DNA of 64,000 nt from CAZXFA01 sp964640085 (GTDB lineage: Bacteria > Actinomycetota > UBA4738 > HRBIN12): positions 45,195-109,194 of the forward strand of contig CAZXFA010000007.1 in the NCBI GenBank assembly GCA_964640085.1. The letters run 5' to 3'. How positions within the stretch are numbered: the stretch's first letter is position 1; each line of letters starts with the position of its first letter. Shown here piece after piece: positions 56,971 through 64,000 of the stretch. The notes under the pieces were generated by a model. It had not been told where the DNA came from. It ran no database searches and saw only the letters and a program-made list of their open reading frames with translations. Position numbers and translations under genes: made by a program.

Positions 56971-58008
56971 TCACGCCACGGACCAGGTGTCCCCCGAGTG
57001 CAGCAGCGTGTCGAGGCTCCCTCGGCCCAGGCGCTCGATCGCCTGCTCCGTCTGCGCGGAGATCGCCTCGCCGTACACCGGTCGATCGACCTCGCGGAAG
57101 ACACCGATGCACGACGGACCGGTCGGCTGGTGCGACAGGTTGGCCAGCGCGAATGCGAGCGACGATCGCCCATGGGTGTCGTGGACCACGATGGACTCCG
57201 GATCCACCTCGTCGACGTCGCGGATCACGAGCCAGCCGTTGTCCCCCACCGCGACGCATCGGTTGTCCTCGTCGAACAGGATCGGCTTGCCATGCTCGAG
57301 GCGGATCTGGTTGTGGGCGCCCTGCGGCTTATCTCGGAGCGCGTCGAACGCGCCGTCGTTGAACACGTTGCAGTTCTGGTAGATCTCGACGAACGCCGCC
57401 CCTCGGTGGGCGACCGCTTGGCGGAGCACCCCGGTGAGGTGCTGCCGATCGTTGTCGAGGGTTCGGGCCACGAACGTGGCCTCGGCGCCCAACGCGAGCA
57501 GGATCGGGTTGAAGGGATGGTCCACGGACCCGAACGGGGTGGACTTGGTCACCTTCCCCTCCTCCGACGTGGGCGAGTACTGGCCCTTGGTCAACCCGTA
57601 GATCTGGTTGTTGAACAGCAGGATCTTCAGGTTGACGTTCCGGCGGAGCGCGTGGATCAGATGGTTACCGCCGATGGACAGCCCGTCCCCGTCCCCGGTC
57701 ACCACCCAGACCGACAGGTCGGGCCGCGCGGTGGCGATGCCGGTGGCCAGGGCTGGGGCGCGACCGTGGATCCCGTGTACACCGTAGGTGTCCATGTAGT
57801 AGGTGAACCTCCCCGAGCAGCCGATCCCCGACACGAACACCGTGTGATCGGGGTCGATCCCGAGCTCGGGCATGAACGACTGCACCGTGGCCAGGATCGC
57901 GTAGTCCCCGCAGCCGGGGCACCACCGGACCTCCTGGTCGCTGGTGAAGTCCTTCTTCGTGAGGGTCCGCACATCCCCCTCGCCGCCGGTCGTCATCGTG
58001 TCGCTCAC
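56971..58008 (-). CDS. korB: 2-oxoacid:ferredoxin oxidoreductase, beta subunit
   Basis: 345 residues. WCPGCGDYAIL carries cluster cysteines, SGIGCSGRFTYYM, and GDGDGLSIGGNHLIHALRRN with NNQIYGLTKGQYSPTS form the thiamine diphosphate/Mg site. With KorA it oxidises 2-oxoglutarate (or another 2-oxoacid) to the acyl-CoA, reducing ferredoxin, as in mycobacterial KorAB. GTG overlaps the korA stop (GTGA). Confidence 0.92.
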   Translation of the reverse strand: MSDTMTTGGEGDVRTLTKKDFTSDQEVRWCPGCGDYAILATVQSFMPELGIDPDHTVFVSGIGCSGRFTYYMDTYGVHGIHGRAPALATGIATARPDLSVWVVTGDGDGLSIGGNHLIHALRRNVNLKILLFNNQIYGLTKGQYSPTSEEGKVTKSTPFGSVDHPFNPILLALGAEATFVARTLDNDRQHLTGVLRQAVAHRGAAFVEIYQNCNVFNDGAFDALRDKPQGAHNQIRLEHGKPILFDEDNRCVAVGDNGWLVIRDVDEVDPESIVVHDTHGRSSLAFALANLSHQPTGPSCIGVFREVDRPVYGEAISAQTEQAIERLGRGSLDTLLHSGDTWSVA

Positions 58009-59846
58009 TCGTCCATCACCTTCAAGATCTCCGACTCCAGTTCGTCCAGGTGGATCGGCAGTCCCTGCACCTTCGTGTAGCTGCGGGCGTCCACCAGGAA
58101 CCTCCCGCGGATCAGGAGCGCCAACTGTCCAAGGTTCGTCTCGGGGATCAACACCTTCGGGTACGACCGCACGACCTCCCCGGTGTTGGCTGGGAACGGG
58201 TTGAGATGCATCAGGTGCGCGGTCGCCACGGCGCGACCGCGCTCACGCACCCGCCGGGCGCAGGCCCTGATCGCCCCGAAGCTCGATCCCCATCCCAGCA
58301 CGAGCAACCGGGCGTCCCCTCCCGGATCGTCGACCTCCAGCGGCGGGATGGCCTCGGCGATCCGGTCCACCTTGGCCTGCCGCAGGTGCGTCATCCGCTC
58401 GTGGTTCTCGGGGTCGTAGCTGATGTCGCCGGTCCCGTCCTCCTTCTCGAGCCCTCCCACCCTGTGTCGCAGCCCGGGGGTGCCCGGCACCGCCCAGGGC
58501 CGGGCGAGCTTCGCGTCGCGCAGGTATGGGAGGAACTCCTGTCCCGCGTTGGGACCGGCGGCGAAGTCCGGATCGATGCGAGGCAGCCCCTCGACGTCCG
58601 GCACCCGCCACGGCTCCGACGAGTTGGCCAGGAACGTGTCCGAGAGCAGGATCACCGGCGTCCGGTACACGATCGCGATCCGGGCCGCCTCCAGCGCCGC
58701 GGCGAAGCAGTGCGAGGGCGACCGGGCGGCCACGATCGGGAGCGGGGCCTCGCCGTGCCGGCCGAACATCGCGAGCAAGAGGTCACCCTGCTCGGTCTTG
58801 GTGGGCATGCCCGTAGAGGGGCCAGCACGCTGCACGTCGACAATCACCATCGGGAGCTCGAGCGCGACCGCCAGGCCCAGCGTCTCCGCCTTGAGGTCCA
58901 TGCCCGGTCCGCTGGTCCCCGTGACCCCGAGGCTGCCCCCGAACGACGACCCGAGCGCGACGTTGGCCGCGGCGATCTCGTCCTCGGCCTGGAGCGTGAC
59001 CACGCCGAAGTTCTTGTGGCGCGAGAGCTCGTGCAGCAGCTCCGAGGCGGGCGTGATCGGGTAGCTCGCGTAGAAGAGGCGGAGCCCGCTGCGCTCGGAC
59101 GCGGCCACCAAGCCCCACGCGAGCGCCGTCGCGCCCGAGATGTTCCGGTAGATCCCGGGCTCGACGATCGCCGGCTTCACGACGAAGGAGGTCGCGAACA
59201 GCTCCGTGGTCTCGCCGAAGTTGTACCCGGCTTTGAAGGCGGCAACGTTCGCGTCGAAGACCTGCGGCTTGTCCCCGAACTTCTTCTGGAGCCAGTTCAT
59301 CGTGACCTCGGTCGGCCGCCCGAACATCCACGACACCAGGCCGAGCGCGAACATGTTCTTGGACCGCTCGGCCTCCTTACGGGTGAGCCCCAGCTCCTCG
59401 ACCGCGCGCACGGTGATCGAGGTCATGGGCACCTGGTAGACCTGGTAGCCCTCCAGGGTCCCGTCCGTCAGGGGGTTCGACGTGTAGCCGGCCTTGTCGA
59501 TGTTGCGCTGGGTGAAGGCGTCCTCGTTCACGATGAGCATCCCGCCCTTCTCCACCGAGCCGAGCTCGGCCTTCAGGGCCGCGGGGTTCATCGCCACCAA
59601 GACCCCGGGATGGTCCCCGGGCGTCATGATGTCGGTGGACGCGAACTGGATCTGGAACGCGGAGACCCCGTGCACGGTGCCGGCCGGAGCCCGGATCTCC
59701 GCCGGGAAGTCGGGGAGCGTCGCCAGGTCGTTGCCGACCACAGCGGTCGCGTTGGTGAACCGATCTCCGGTCAACTGCATCCCGTCACCCGAGTCGCCGG
59801 CGAACCGGATGATCACGCGCTGCCTCTCCTCAACCTGCTTGGTCAT
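58005..59846 (-). CDS. korA: 2-oxoacid:ferredoxin oxidoreductase, fused gamma-alpha subunit
   Basis: 613 residues. Residues ~1-190 are the gamma domain ([27 protein letters not shown]), the remainder the alpha chain ([45 protein letters not shown]). The fused gamma-alpha form is normal for actinobacterial KorA. No ferredoxin gene is adjacent. It stands ahead of korB with a 4-base overlap. A TACGCT box at 59911-59916 on the minus strand may be its promoter. Confidence 0.92.
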   Translation of the reverse strand: MTKQVEERQRVIIRFAGDSGDGMQLTGDRFTNATAVVGNDLATLPDFPAEIRAPAGTVHGVSAFQIQFASTDIMTPGDHPGVLVAMNPAALKAELGSVEKGGMLIVNEDAFTQRNIDKAGYTSNPLTDGTLEGYQVYQVPMTSITVRAVEELGLTRKEAERSKNMFALGLVSWMFGRPTEVTMNWLQKKFGDKPQVFDANVAAFKAGYNFGETTELFATSFVVKPAIVEPGIYRNISGATALAWGLVAASERSGLRLFYASYPITPASELLHELSRHKNFGVVTLQAEDEIAAANVALGSSFGGSLGVTGTSGPGMDLKAETLGLAVALELPMVIVDVQRAGPSTGMPTKTEQGDLLLAMFGRHGEAPLPIVAARSPSHCFAAALEAARIAIVYRTPVILLSDTFLANSSEPWRVPDVEGLPRIDPDFAAGPNAGQEFLPYLRDAKLARPWAVPGTPGLRHRVGGLEKEDGTGDISYDPENHERMTHLRQAKVDRIAEAIPPLEVDDPGGDARLLVLGWGSSFGAIRACARRVRERGRAVATAHLMHLNPFPANTGEVVRSYPKVLIPETNLGQLALLIRGRFLVDARSYTKVQGLPIHLDELESEILKVMDE

Positions 59847-60043
59847 GCTGTCCGCCGGGCGCGGCCCGGCTCGCCTCCTTCATGCTGTCGCCCGCCGAGG
59901 GCCCGTTCCTAGCGTACCGTCTGCTGACGCCTCGGACAGGTTCGAGACCGAGGTTGTGCCCATCTGGACAGCGGCCGCGCTCGACCACCGGCCGATCGAC
60001 GTCGCTCCCGGGCGCCGGACGGTCGGGTCGGCGGCGGCTGCGC

Positions 60044-60049
60044 TAGTCT
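60044..60049 (+). promoter_or_regulatory. -10 box TAGTCT for the Usp-Rieske gene
   Basis: GCTAGTCTCG lies 35 bases before the GTG; AGGGAG is the ribosome-binding site in between. The 238-base gap 59847-60084 otherwise holds only the divergent korA promoter region. Confidence 0.4.
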
Positions 60050-60084
60050 CGCTCGGGTCCAGGAGCCCCAAGGGAGATGCCCGC

Positions 60085-61107
60085 GTGGCGTACAAGCGAA
60101 TCGTTCTGGCGACCGACGGCTCGCCCTCCGCCGAGACGGCCGAGCACATCGCGGCCACGTTGGCCGGGGCGGTGAAGGGCCGGATCACGATCGCTCACGC
60201 CTATGCCAACCCCGCCAAGGTCGAGGACGCCGTCGCTCGTGCCCTCCGGATCTGCGAACGCGAGGGGGTGAGGTCCGCCGTACAGACCTCCGCCGAGAGC
60301 CCGGGGCACGCGATCGTGGAGATCGCGGATCGGAGCTCGGCCGAGCTCATCGTGATCGGCAGCCGCGGCCTGTTCAAGGCCGAGCAAGTGATCGGCAGCG
60401 TGGCCAAACGCGTGGCGCAGCATGCCCCGTGCGACGTTCTGCTGACGCGCGACCGTCCGGAGGGCGATCGCCCGCATGGCGGGGTCCCCTACCGGCGGAT
60501 CCTGATCGCGACCGATGGTTCGGCCACCGCGGACCGGGCAGCCCGGAAGGGCTACGCGCTGGCCAAGCGCCTCAGGGCTTCGGTCACGCTGTGCTTCGTC
60601 GGGCATCCGAGGACCGGGGAGCTCGTCCTGTCCGACACGGCTGCCACCATCGGTGAAGGCGAACCCGTGGGGATGCTGATCCTGGAGGGGGAGCCCGCTC
60701 GGGTGATCATGGACGCGGCCGAGCGGGAGGGTCTGGACCTGATCGTGGTCGGGAACAAGGGCATGGTCGGCGCTCGGGCGCTCCTGTTGGGGTCCATCCC
60801 GAAGGAGATCGCCGAGTACGCCACGACCGACGTCCTGATCGCCCGCACGGTCAGCCAGAACGTCTCGGAGATCGGTCGGGGGGAGGGCGGCATCGTCAAG
60901 ACCGGGGACCACGCGGCGGCCGTCTATCGAGCCGAGGACGGCGCGCTCACCGTGCTGTTGGCCAAGTGCACCCACCTCGGTTGCACCGTGCGATGGAACC
61001 CCGCCGAGCGAACGTGGGACTGCCCGTGCCACGGATCGCGGTTCGCTCCGACCGGCGAGGTGGTGAACGGTCCGGCCGCCGAGCCGCTCGGGTCGACGAC
61101 CCTCTGA
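60085..61107 (+). CDS. Tandem universal-stress (UspA) - Rieske [2Fe-2S] fusion protein
   Basis: 340 residues. Two UspA domains (about 1-125 and 135-255), each opening with [10 protein letters not shown] / [10 protein letters not shown] and containing the ATP-loop GSRG or GNKG. After a short linker, residues ~262-340 are a Rieske domain: Cys295-Thr-His297 in CTHLGC and Cys313/His316 in CPCHGS, with Cys300 and Cys315 placed for the disulfide of high-potential Rieske proteins. No signal peptide or TM helix, so a cytosolic protein. The combination suggests stress sensing linked to redox state. GTG with AGGGAG upstream. Confidence 0.88.
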   Translation: MAYKRIVLATDGSPSAETAEHIAATLAGAVKGRITIAHAYANPAKVEDAVARALRICEREGVRSAVQTSAESPGHAIVEIADRSSAELIVIGSRGLFKAEQVIGSVAKRVAQHAPCDVLLTRDRPEGDRPHGGVPYRRILIATDGSATADRAARKGYALAKRLRASVTLCFVGHPRTGELVLSDTAATIGEGEPVGMLILEGEPARVIMDAAEREGLDLIVVGNKGMVGARALLLGSIPKEIAEYATTDVLIARTVSQNVSEIGRGEGGIVKTGDHAAAVYRAEDGALTVLLAKCTHLGCTVRWNPAERTWDCPCHGSRFAPTGEVVNGPAAEPLGSTTL

Positions 61108-61110
61108 GGG

Positions 61111-61605
61111 TCAGACCTGCCAGGTGGGCTTCCAGACCATCAGCCACGTGACGACCGCCAGCGTGGCGAAGCCGAACACCGTGTTCCACATCGCCTTGCG
61201 CGAGCGGAGGAGCTCCGCCAGCTCCTCGTCGCTCCTGCGCGGGACCCCCGACGGCCGCATCTGCACGGCGTCCTTCAGCCGCTCGTAGTAGGGACGGGCC
61301 ACGACGCTCATCTGCGCGACCGCCAGCACCAGGAGTCCGAGGGAGATCCATATCCACCAGAACCGCCACCAGTCCCCGGCGAACCCGGCGATCACGCCGA
61401 ACAGAATCAGGAACCCGAGCGAGACGTACATCCCCACCACCGACGAGCCGGACAGCTGGAGGAGCTCCTGGATCCGGCGACGATCCCGCTCCTTCCGCAG
61501 CCGCAGCGCCACCATCACGGAGACCCCGTGGAACAGGACGAAGCCGAGCACCCCCAGCACGTGCAGGAGCTTCCACCAGCGGTAGTCGACGGCGATCGAA
61601 AGCAT
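61111..61605 (-). CDS. Integral membrane protein, DUF2269-like
   Basis: 164 residues, four hydrophobic helices (about 10-32, 54-76, 84-102, 140-160). The first contains KLLHVLGVLGFVLFHG with two His on one face, as in small haem- or copper-related membrane proteins, but no firm assignment is possible. It ends 3 bases from the convergent Usp-Rieske gene. On the minus strand TAGGCT ends 12 bases before the ATG. Confidence 0.6.
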   Translation of the reverse strand: MLSIAVDYRWWKLLHVLGVLGFVLFHGVSVMVALRLRKERDRRRIQELLQLSGSSVVGMYVSLGFLILFGVIAGFAGDWWRFWWIWISLGLLVLAVAQMSVVARPYYERLKDAVQMRPSGVPRRSDEELAELLRSRKAMWNTVFGFATLAVVTWLMVWKPTWQV

Positions 61606-61678
61606 CGGCGAGGGCGCAGCCTACCGCAGGCGGCGGCCGGCGGCCCTGCCGAAGCTGGTCAGCGAGGGCGGCCGACGG

Positions 61679-61684
61679 TAGCGT
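61679..61684 (+). promoter_or_regulatory. -10 box TAGCGT, leaderless type
   Basis: TAGCGT ends 6 bases before the ATG of metH. The TAGGCT box of the divergent membrane-protein gene is ~60 bases away. Confidence 0.45.
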
Positions 61685-61690
61685 GGGCGC

Positions 61691-64000
61691 ATGGGGGACG
61701 TGCGCGGACGGCTCGAAGGGCTGCTCGCCGAGCGGATCGCGATCCTCGACGGCGCATACGGCACCGCGATCCAGGCTCGGGGTCTCGGGGACGACGACTA
61801 CCGGGGGGAGCGGTTCGCGGATCACCCGCGCGACCTCAAGGGCGACCCCGACCTCCTGAACCTCACACGGCCGGACGTGGTCGAGCAGATCCACCGCTCG
61901 TACCTCGAGGCCGGCGCGGACATCGTCACGACCAACACCTTCACGGCCACGCGGATCGCGCAGGCGGACTACGGCCTCGAGGGGTCGGTCGTCCAGATGA
62001 ACCGCGAGGGCGCGCGCATCGCCCGCCGGGCGTGTGAGGCGTTCGGCCCGGAGCGGTTCGTGGCCGGGTCCGTCGGCCCCACCAACCAGACCCTCTCCCT
62101 GTCGCCACACGTGAACGACCCCGCCTATCGCACGGTCACGTTCGACGAGATGCACCATGCGTACGCGGAGCAGATCGAGGGGCTGGTGGAAGGTGGCGTC
62201 GACCTCCTGCTGATCGAAACCATCTTCGACACCCTCAACGCGAAGGCGGCGATCGCCGCCGCCAGGGACGTGGCCCCGGACGTGCCGCTGATGATCTCGG
62301 CGACCATCACCGACCGCAGCGGTCGGACGCTCTCCGGGCAGACGATCGACGCGTTCTGGATCTCCGTGGCCCACGCCGAGCCGTTCAGCGTCGGCGTGAA
62401 CTGCGCGCTCGGCGCCGCGGAGATGCGACCATACCTGGAGGCGCTCGCCCGAGCCGCCCCCGTCTTCACGTCCTGCCACCCGAACGCCGGTCTCCCGAAC
62501 GCCTTCGGGGGATACGATGAGCGCCCCGAGACCACCTCGAAGTACCTTCGAGAGTTCGCCGAGAGCGGACTGGCCAACGTCCTGGGTGGCTGCTGCGGCA
62601 CCACGGGCGACCACATCCGTGCCATCGAAGGGGTCCTGGACGGCGTGCCCCCGCGGCGACCGCCCGCCCCCCGGAGGATCGCCGCCTTCTCCGGGCTCGA
62701 ACCATTCGCGATCACCCCAGCGACCGGGTTCGTGGTGATCGGCGAGCGTCAGAACGTGACGGGCTCGGCGCGGTTCCGACGCCTGATCGAGGCCGGGGAC
62801 TTCCAGGCCGCCGTTGAGATCGCTGCCGAGCAGGTCCGCAACGGCGCGAACATGCTCGACGTGAACATGGACGCCGACCTCCTGGATGGCGCCCGTGCCA
62901 TGACGACGTTCCTGAACCTGCTCGCGACCGAGCCCGAGATCGCCCGGGTCCCGATCATGATCGACTCGTCACGGTGGGAGATCATCGAGGCGGGCTTGAA
63001 GTGCGTGCAGGGCAAGGCGATCGTCAACTCGATCAGCCTGAAGGAGGGGGAGGAAGCGTTCGTCGAGGTGGCCCAGCGGATCCGTCGGTACGGCGCCGCG
63101 GTGGTGGTGATGGCCTTCGACGAACGTGGACAGGCCGACACCGTCGAGCGCAAGGTCGAGATCTGCGAGCGCGCCTACCGCCTCCTCACGGAACGGGCCG
63201 GCTTCCCATCCGAGGACATCGTCTTCGATCCCTGCATCCTGGCGATCGCGACCGGGATCCCCCAGCACAACGGGTACGGCCTGGCGTTCATCGAGGCGAC
63301 CCGGATCCTCAAGGAGCGGTTCCCCGCGTGTGCGGTCTCGGGAGGGATCTCGAACCTCTCGTTCAGCTTCCGGGGCAACGATCGCGTCCGCGAGGCGATC
63401 CATTCGGCGTTCCTGTATCACGCGATCGCTGCCGGGCTCGACATGGCGATCGTGAACGCGGGGCAGATAGCCCTGTACGAAGACATCCCGCCCGACCTCC
63501 TCGAGCACGTGGAAGACATCATCTTCGATCGACGCCCCGACGCGACGGAGCGGATGGTCGCCTTCGCCGAGACCGTCCGGGGCGAGGCCAGGCGCCCCGA
63601 GGTCGATCTCGGCTGGCGGGACGCCCCGGTCGAGGAACGGCTTCGGTACGCCCTCGTCCACGGGATCGACGCCTTCATCGAGGAGGACGTCGAGGAGTCG
63701 CGCCGCGCATACGAGCGTCCGCTCGAGGTGATCGAGGGCCCGCTGATGGTCGGCATGGAGGTCGTGGGCGACCTGTTCGGCGCGGGGAAGATGTTCCTCC
63801 CGCAGGTCGTGAAGAGCGCGCGGGCGATGAAGAAGGCGGTTGCCTACCTCGAGCCGTTCATGGAGGAGGAGAAGCTGCGGGCGGGGCCCGCCGGTCCACG
63901 GGCCAACGGCAGGGTCGTGCTGTGCACCGTCAAGGGCGACGTGCACGACATCGGGAAGAACATCGTTGGGGTCGTCCTCGGCTGCAACAACTACGAGGTG
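61691..64000 (+). CDS. metH: Cobalamin-dependent methionine synthase (3' end outside window)
   Basis: 770 codons present. Residues ~1-315 are the homocysteine domain ([36 protein letters not shown] with zinc Cys pair), ~345-620 the methyl-THF pterin-binding domain ([49 protein letters not shown]), then the B12-binding cap and the start of the cobalamin site ([13 protein letters not shown], with the axial His) at the very edge. It transfers the methyl of 5-methyl-THF to homocysteine and is the outlet of the C1-folate pathway seen in this window. Confidence 0.95.
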   Translation, partial: MGDVRGRLEGLLAERIAILDGAYGTAIQARGLGDDDYRGERFADHPRDLKGDPDLLNLTRPDVVEQIHRSYLEAGADIVTTNTFTATRIAQADYGLEGSVVQMNREGARIARRACEAFGPERFVAGSVGPTNQTLSLSPHVNDPAYRTVTFDEMHHAYAEQIEGLVEGGVDLLLIETIFDTLNAKAAIAAARDVAPDVPLMISATITDRSGRTLSGQTIDAFWISVAHAEPFSVGVNCALGAAEMRPYLEALARAAPVFTSCHPNAGLPNAFGGYDERPETTSKYLREFAESGLANVLGGCCGTTGDHIRAIEGVLDGVPPRRPPAPRRIAAFSGLEPFAITPATGFVVIGERQNVTGSARFRRLIEAGDFQAAVEIAAEQVRNGANMLDVNMDADLLDGARAMTTFLNLLATEPEIARVPIMIDSSRWEIIEAGLKCVQGKAIVNSISLKEGEEAFVEVAQRIRRYGAAVVVMAFDERGQADTVERKVEICERAYRLLTERAGFPSEDIVFDPCILAIATGIPQHNGYGLAFIEATRILKERFPACAVSGGISNLSFSFRGNDRVREAIHSAFLYHAIAAGLDMAIVNAGQIALYEDIPPDLLEHVEDIIFDRRPDATERMVAFAETVRGEARRPEVDLGWRDAPVEERLRYALVHGIDAFIEEDVEESRRAYERPLEVIEGPLMVGMEVVGDLFGAGKMFLPQVVKSARAMKKAVAYLEPFMEEEKLRAGPAGPRANGRVVLCTVKGDVHDIGKNIVGVVLGCNNYEV

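Overview
The window is a high-GC, gene-dense stretch of an actinobacterial chromosome, probably a draft or metagenome-derived scaffold because a run of 10 N sits inside one gene. Actinomycetota are indicated by a WhiB protein, a DUF3040 protein, three F420-type luciferase-like oxidoreductases plus a Ddn-like deazaflavin protein, a PASTA kinase, LexA boxes of the TCGAAC-N4-GTTCG type, and a PimB-like / SRPBCC / Get3-like / ROK kinase neighbourhood resembling that of Mycobacterium and Streptomyces. I saw no tRNA, rRNA, CRISPR array, prophage or insertion sequence, and no intergenic stretch longer than about 300 bases.

Layout. 1-7.4 kb: end of a TgpA-like protein, a MerR regulator, then a leftward LexA-box-controlled mutagenesis cassette (DUF6504, a broken metallo-beta-lactamase, DnaE2, DinB, DUF3040). 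7.4-14.3 kb: formimidoyltransferase-cyclodeaminase, DUF402, an F420 oxidoreductase, a desulfurase-like PLP enzyme, UDP-sulfoquinovose synthase with a DUF2304-GT2 glycosyltransferase. 14.3-18 kb: pseudouridine catabolism (psuK-psuG) and a TPP-riboswitch-controlled thiE plus PurM/HypE-like kinase. 18-25.6 kb: PASTA kinase, endonuclease IV, a sulfite-oxidase-like protein, threonine aldolase and two dissimilar phosphofructokinases. 26-28 kb: esterase, ferritin, EEP hydrolase. 28-40.2 kb: formate/C1 region with a selenocysteine formate dehydrogenase, its diaphorase and iron-sulfur subunits, MobA, FdhD, a COG2403 GTPase, formate-tetrahydrofolate ligase and two GcvT paralogues. 40.2-50.3 kb: a long leftward overlapping operon (Get3-like ATPase, small Cys protein, eRF1-like protein, ROK kinase, F420 oxidoreductase, 5-formyl-THF cyclo-ligase, DEDDh exonuclease), SRPBCC, PimB-like transferase, YgfZ, WhiB. 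50.3-64 kb: LexA-box-controlled DnaQ-UvrC fusion, thiolase, small proteins, aquaporin, cysteine desulfurase, KorAB, a Usp-Usp-Rieske fusion, and MetH running off the end.

How it fits together. One-carbon folate chemistry recurs: formate dehydrogenase and formate-THF ligase (divergent from FdhD) connect CO2/formate to 10-formyl-THF; formimidoyltransferase-cyclodeaminase, 5-formyl-THF cyclo-ligase, two GcvT-like methyltransferases, YgfZ and MetH feed or drain the same pool. KorAB and the NAD-linked diaphorase of the formate dehydrogenase suggest a metabolism able to handle low-potential electrons.

Two genome-wide habits stand out. Eleven genes have a TANNNT box only 6-9 bases before the start codon, pointing to leaderless transcripts. 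Three genes (PASTA kinase, second phosphofructokinase, mobA) have no ATG/GTG/TTG that could encode their required N-termini and appear to start at ATC or CTG. Genes are tightly packed, with many ATGA/GTGA (and one CTGA) start-stop overlaps and three convergent pairs that share a single CTAG.
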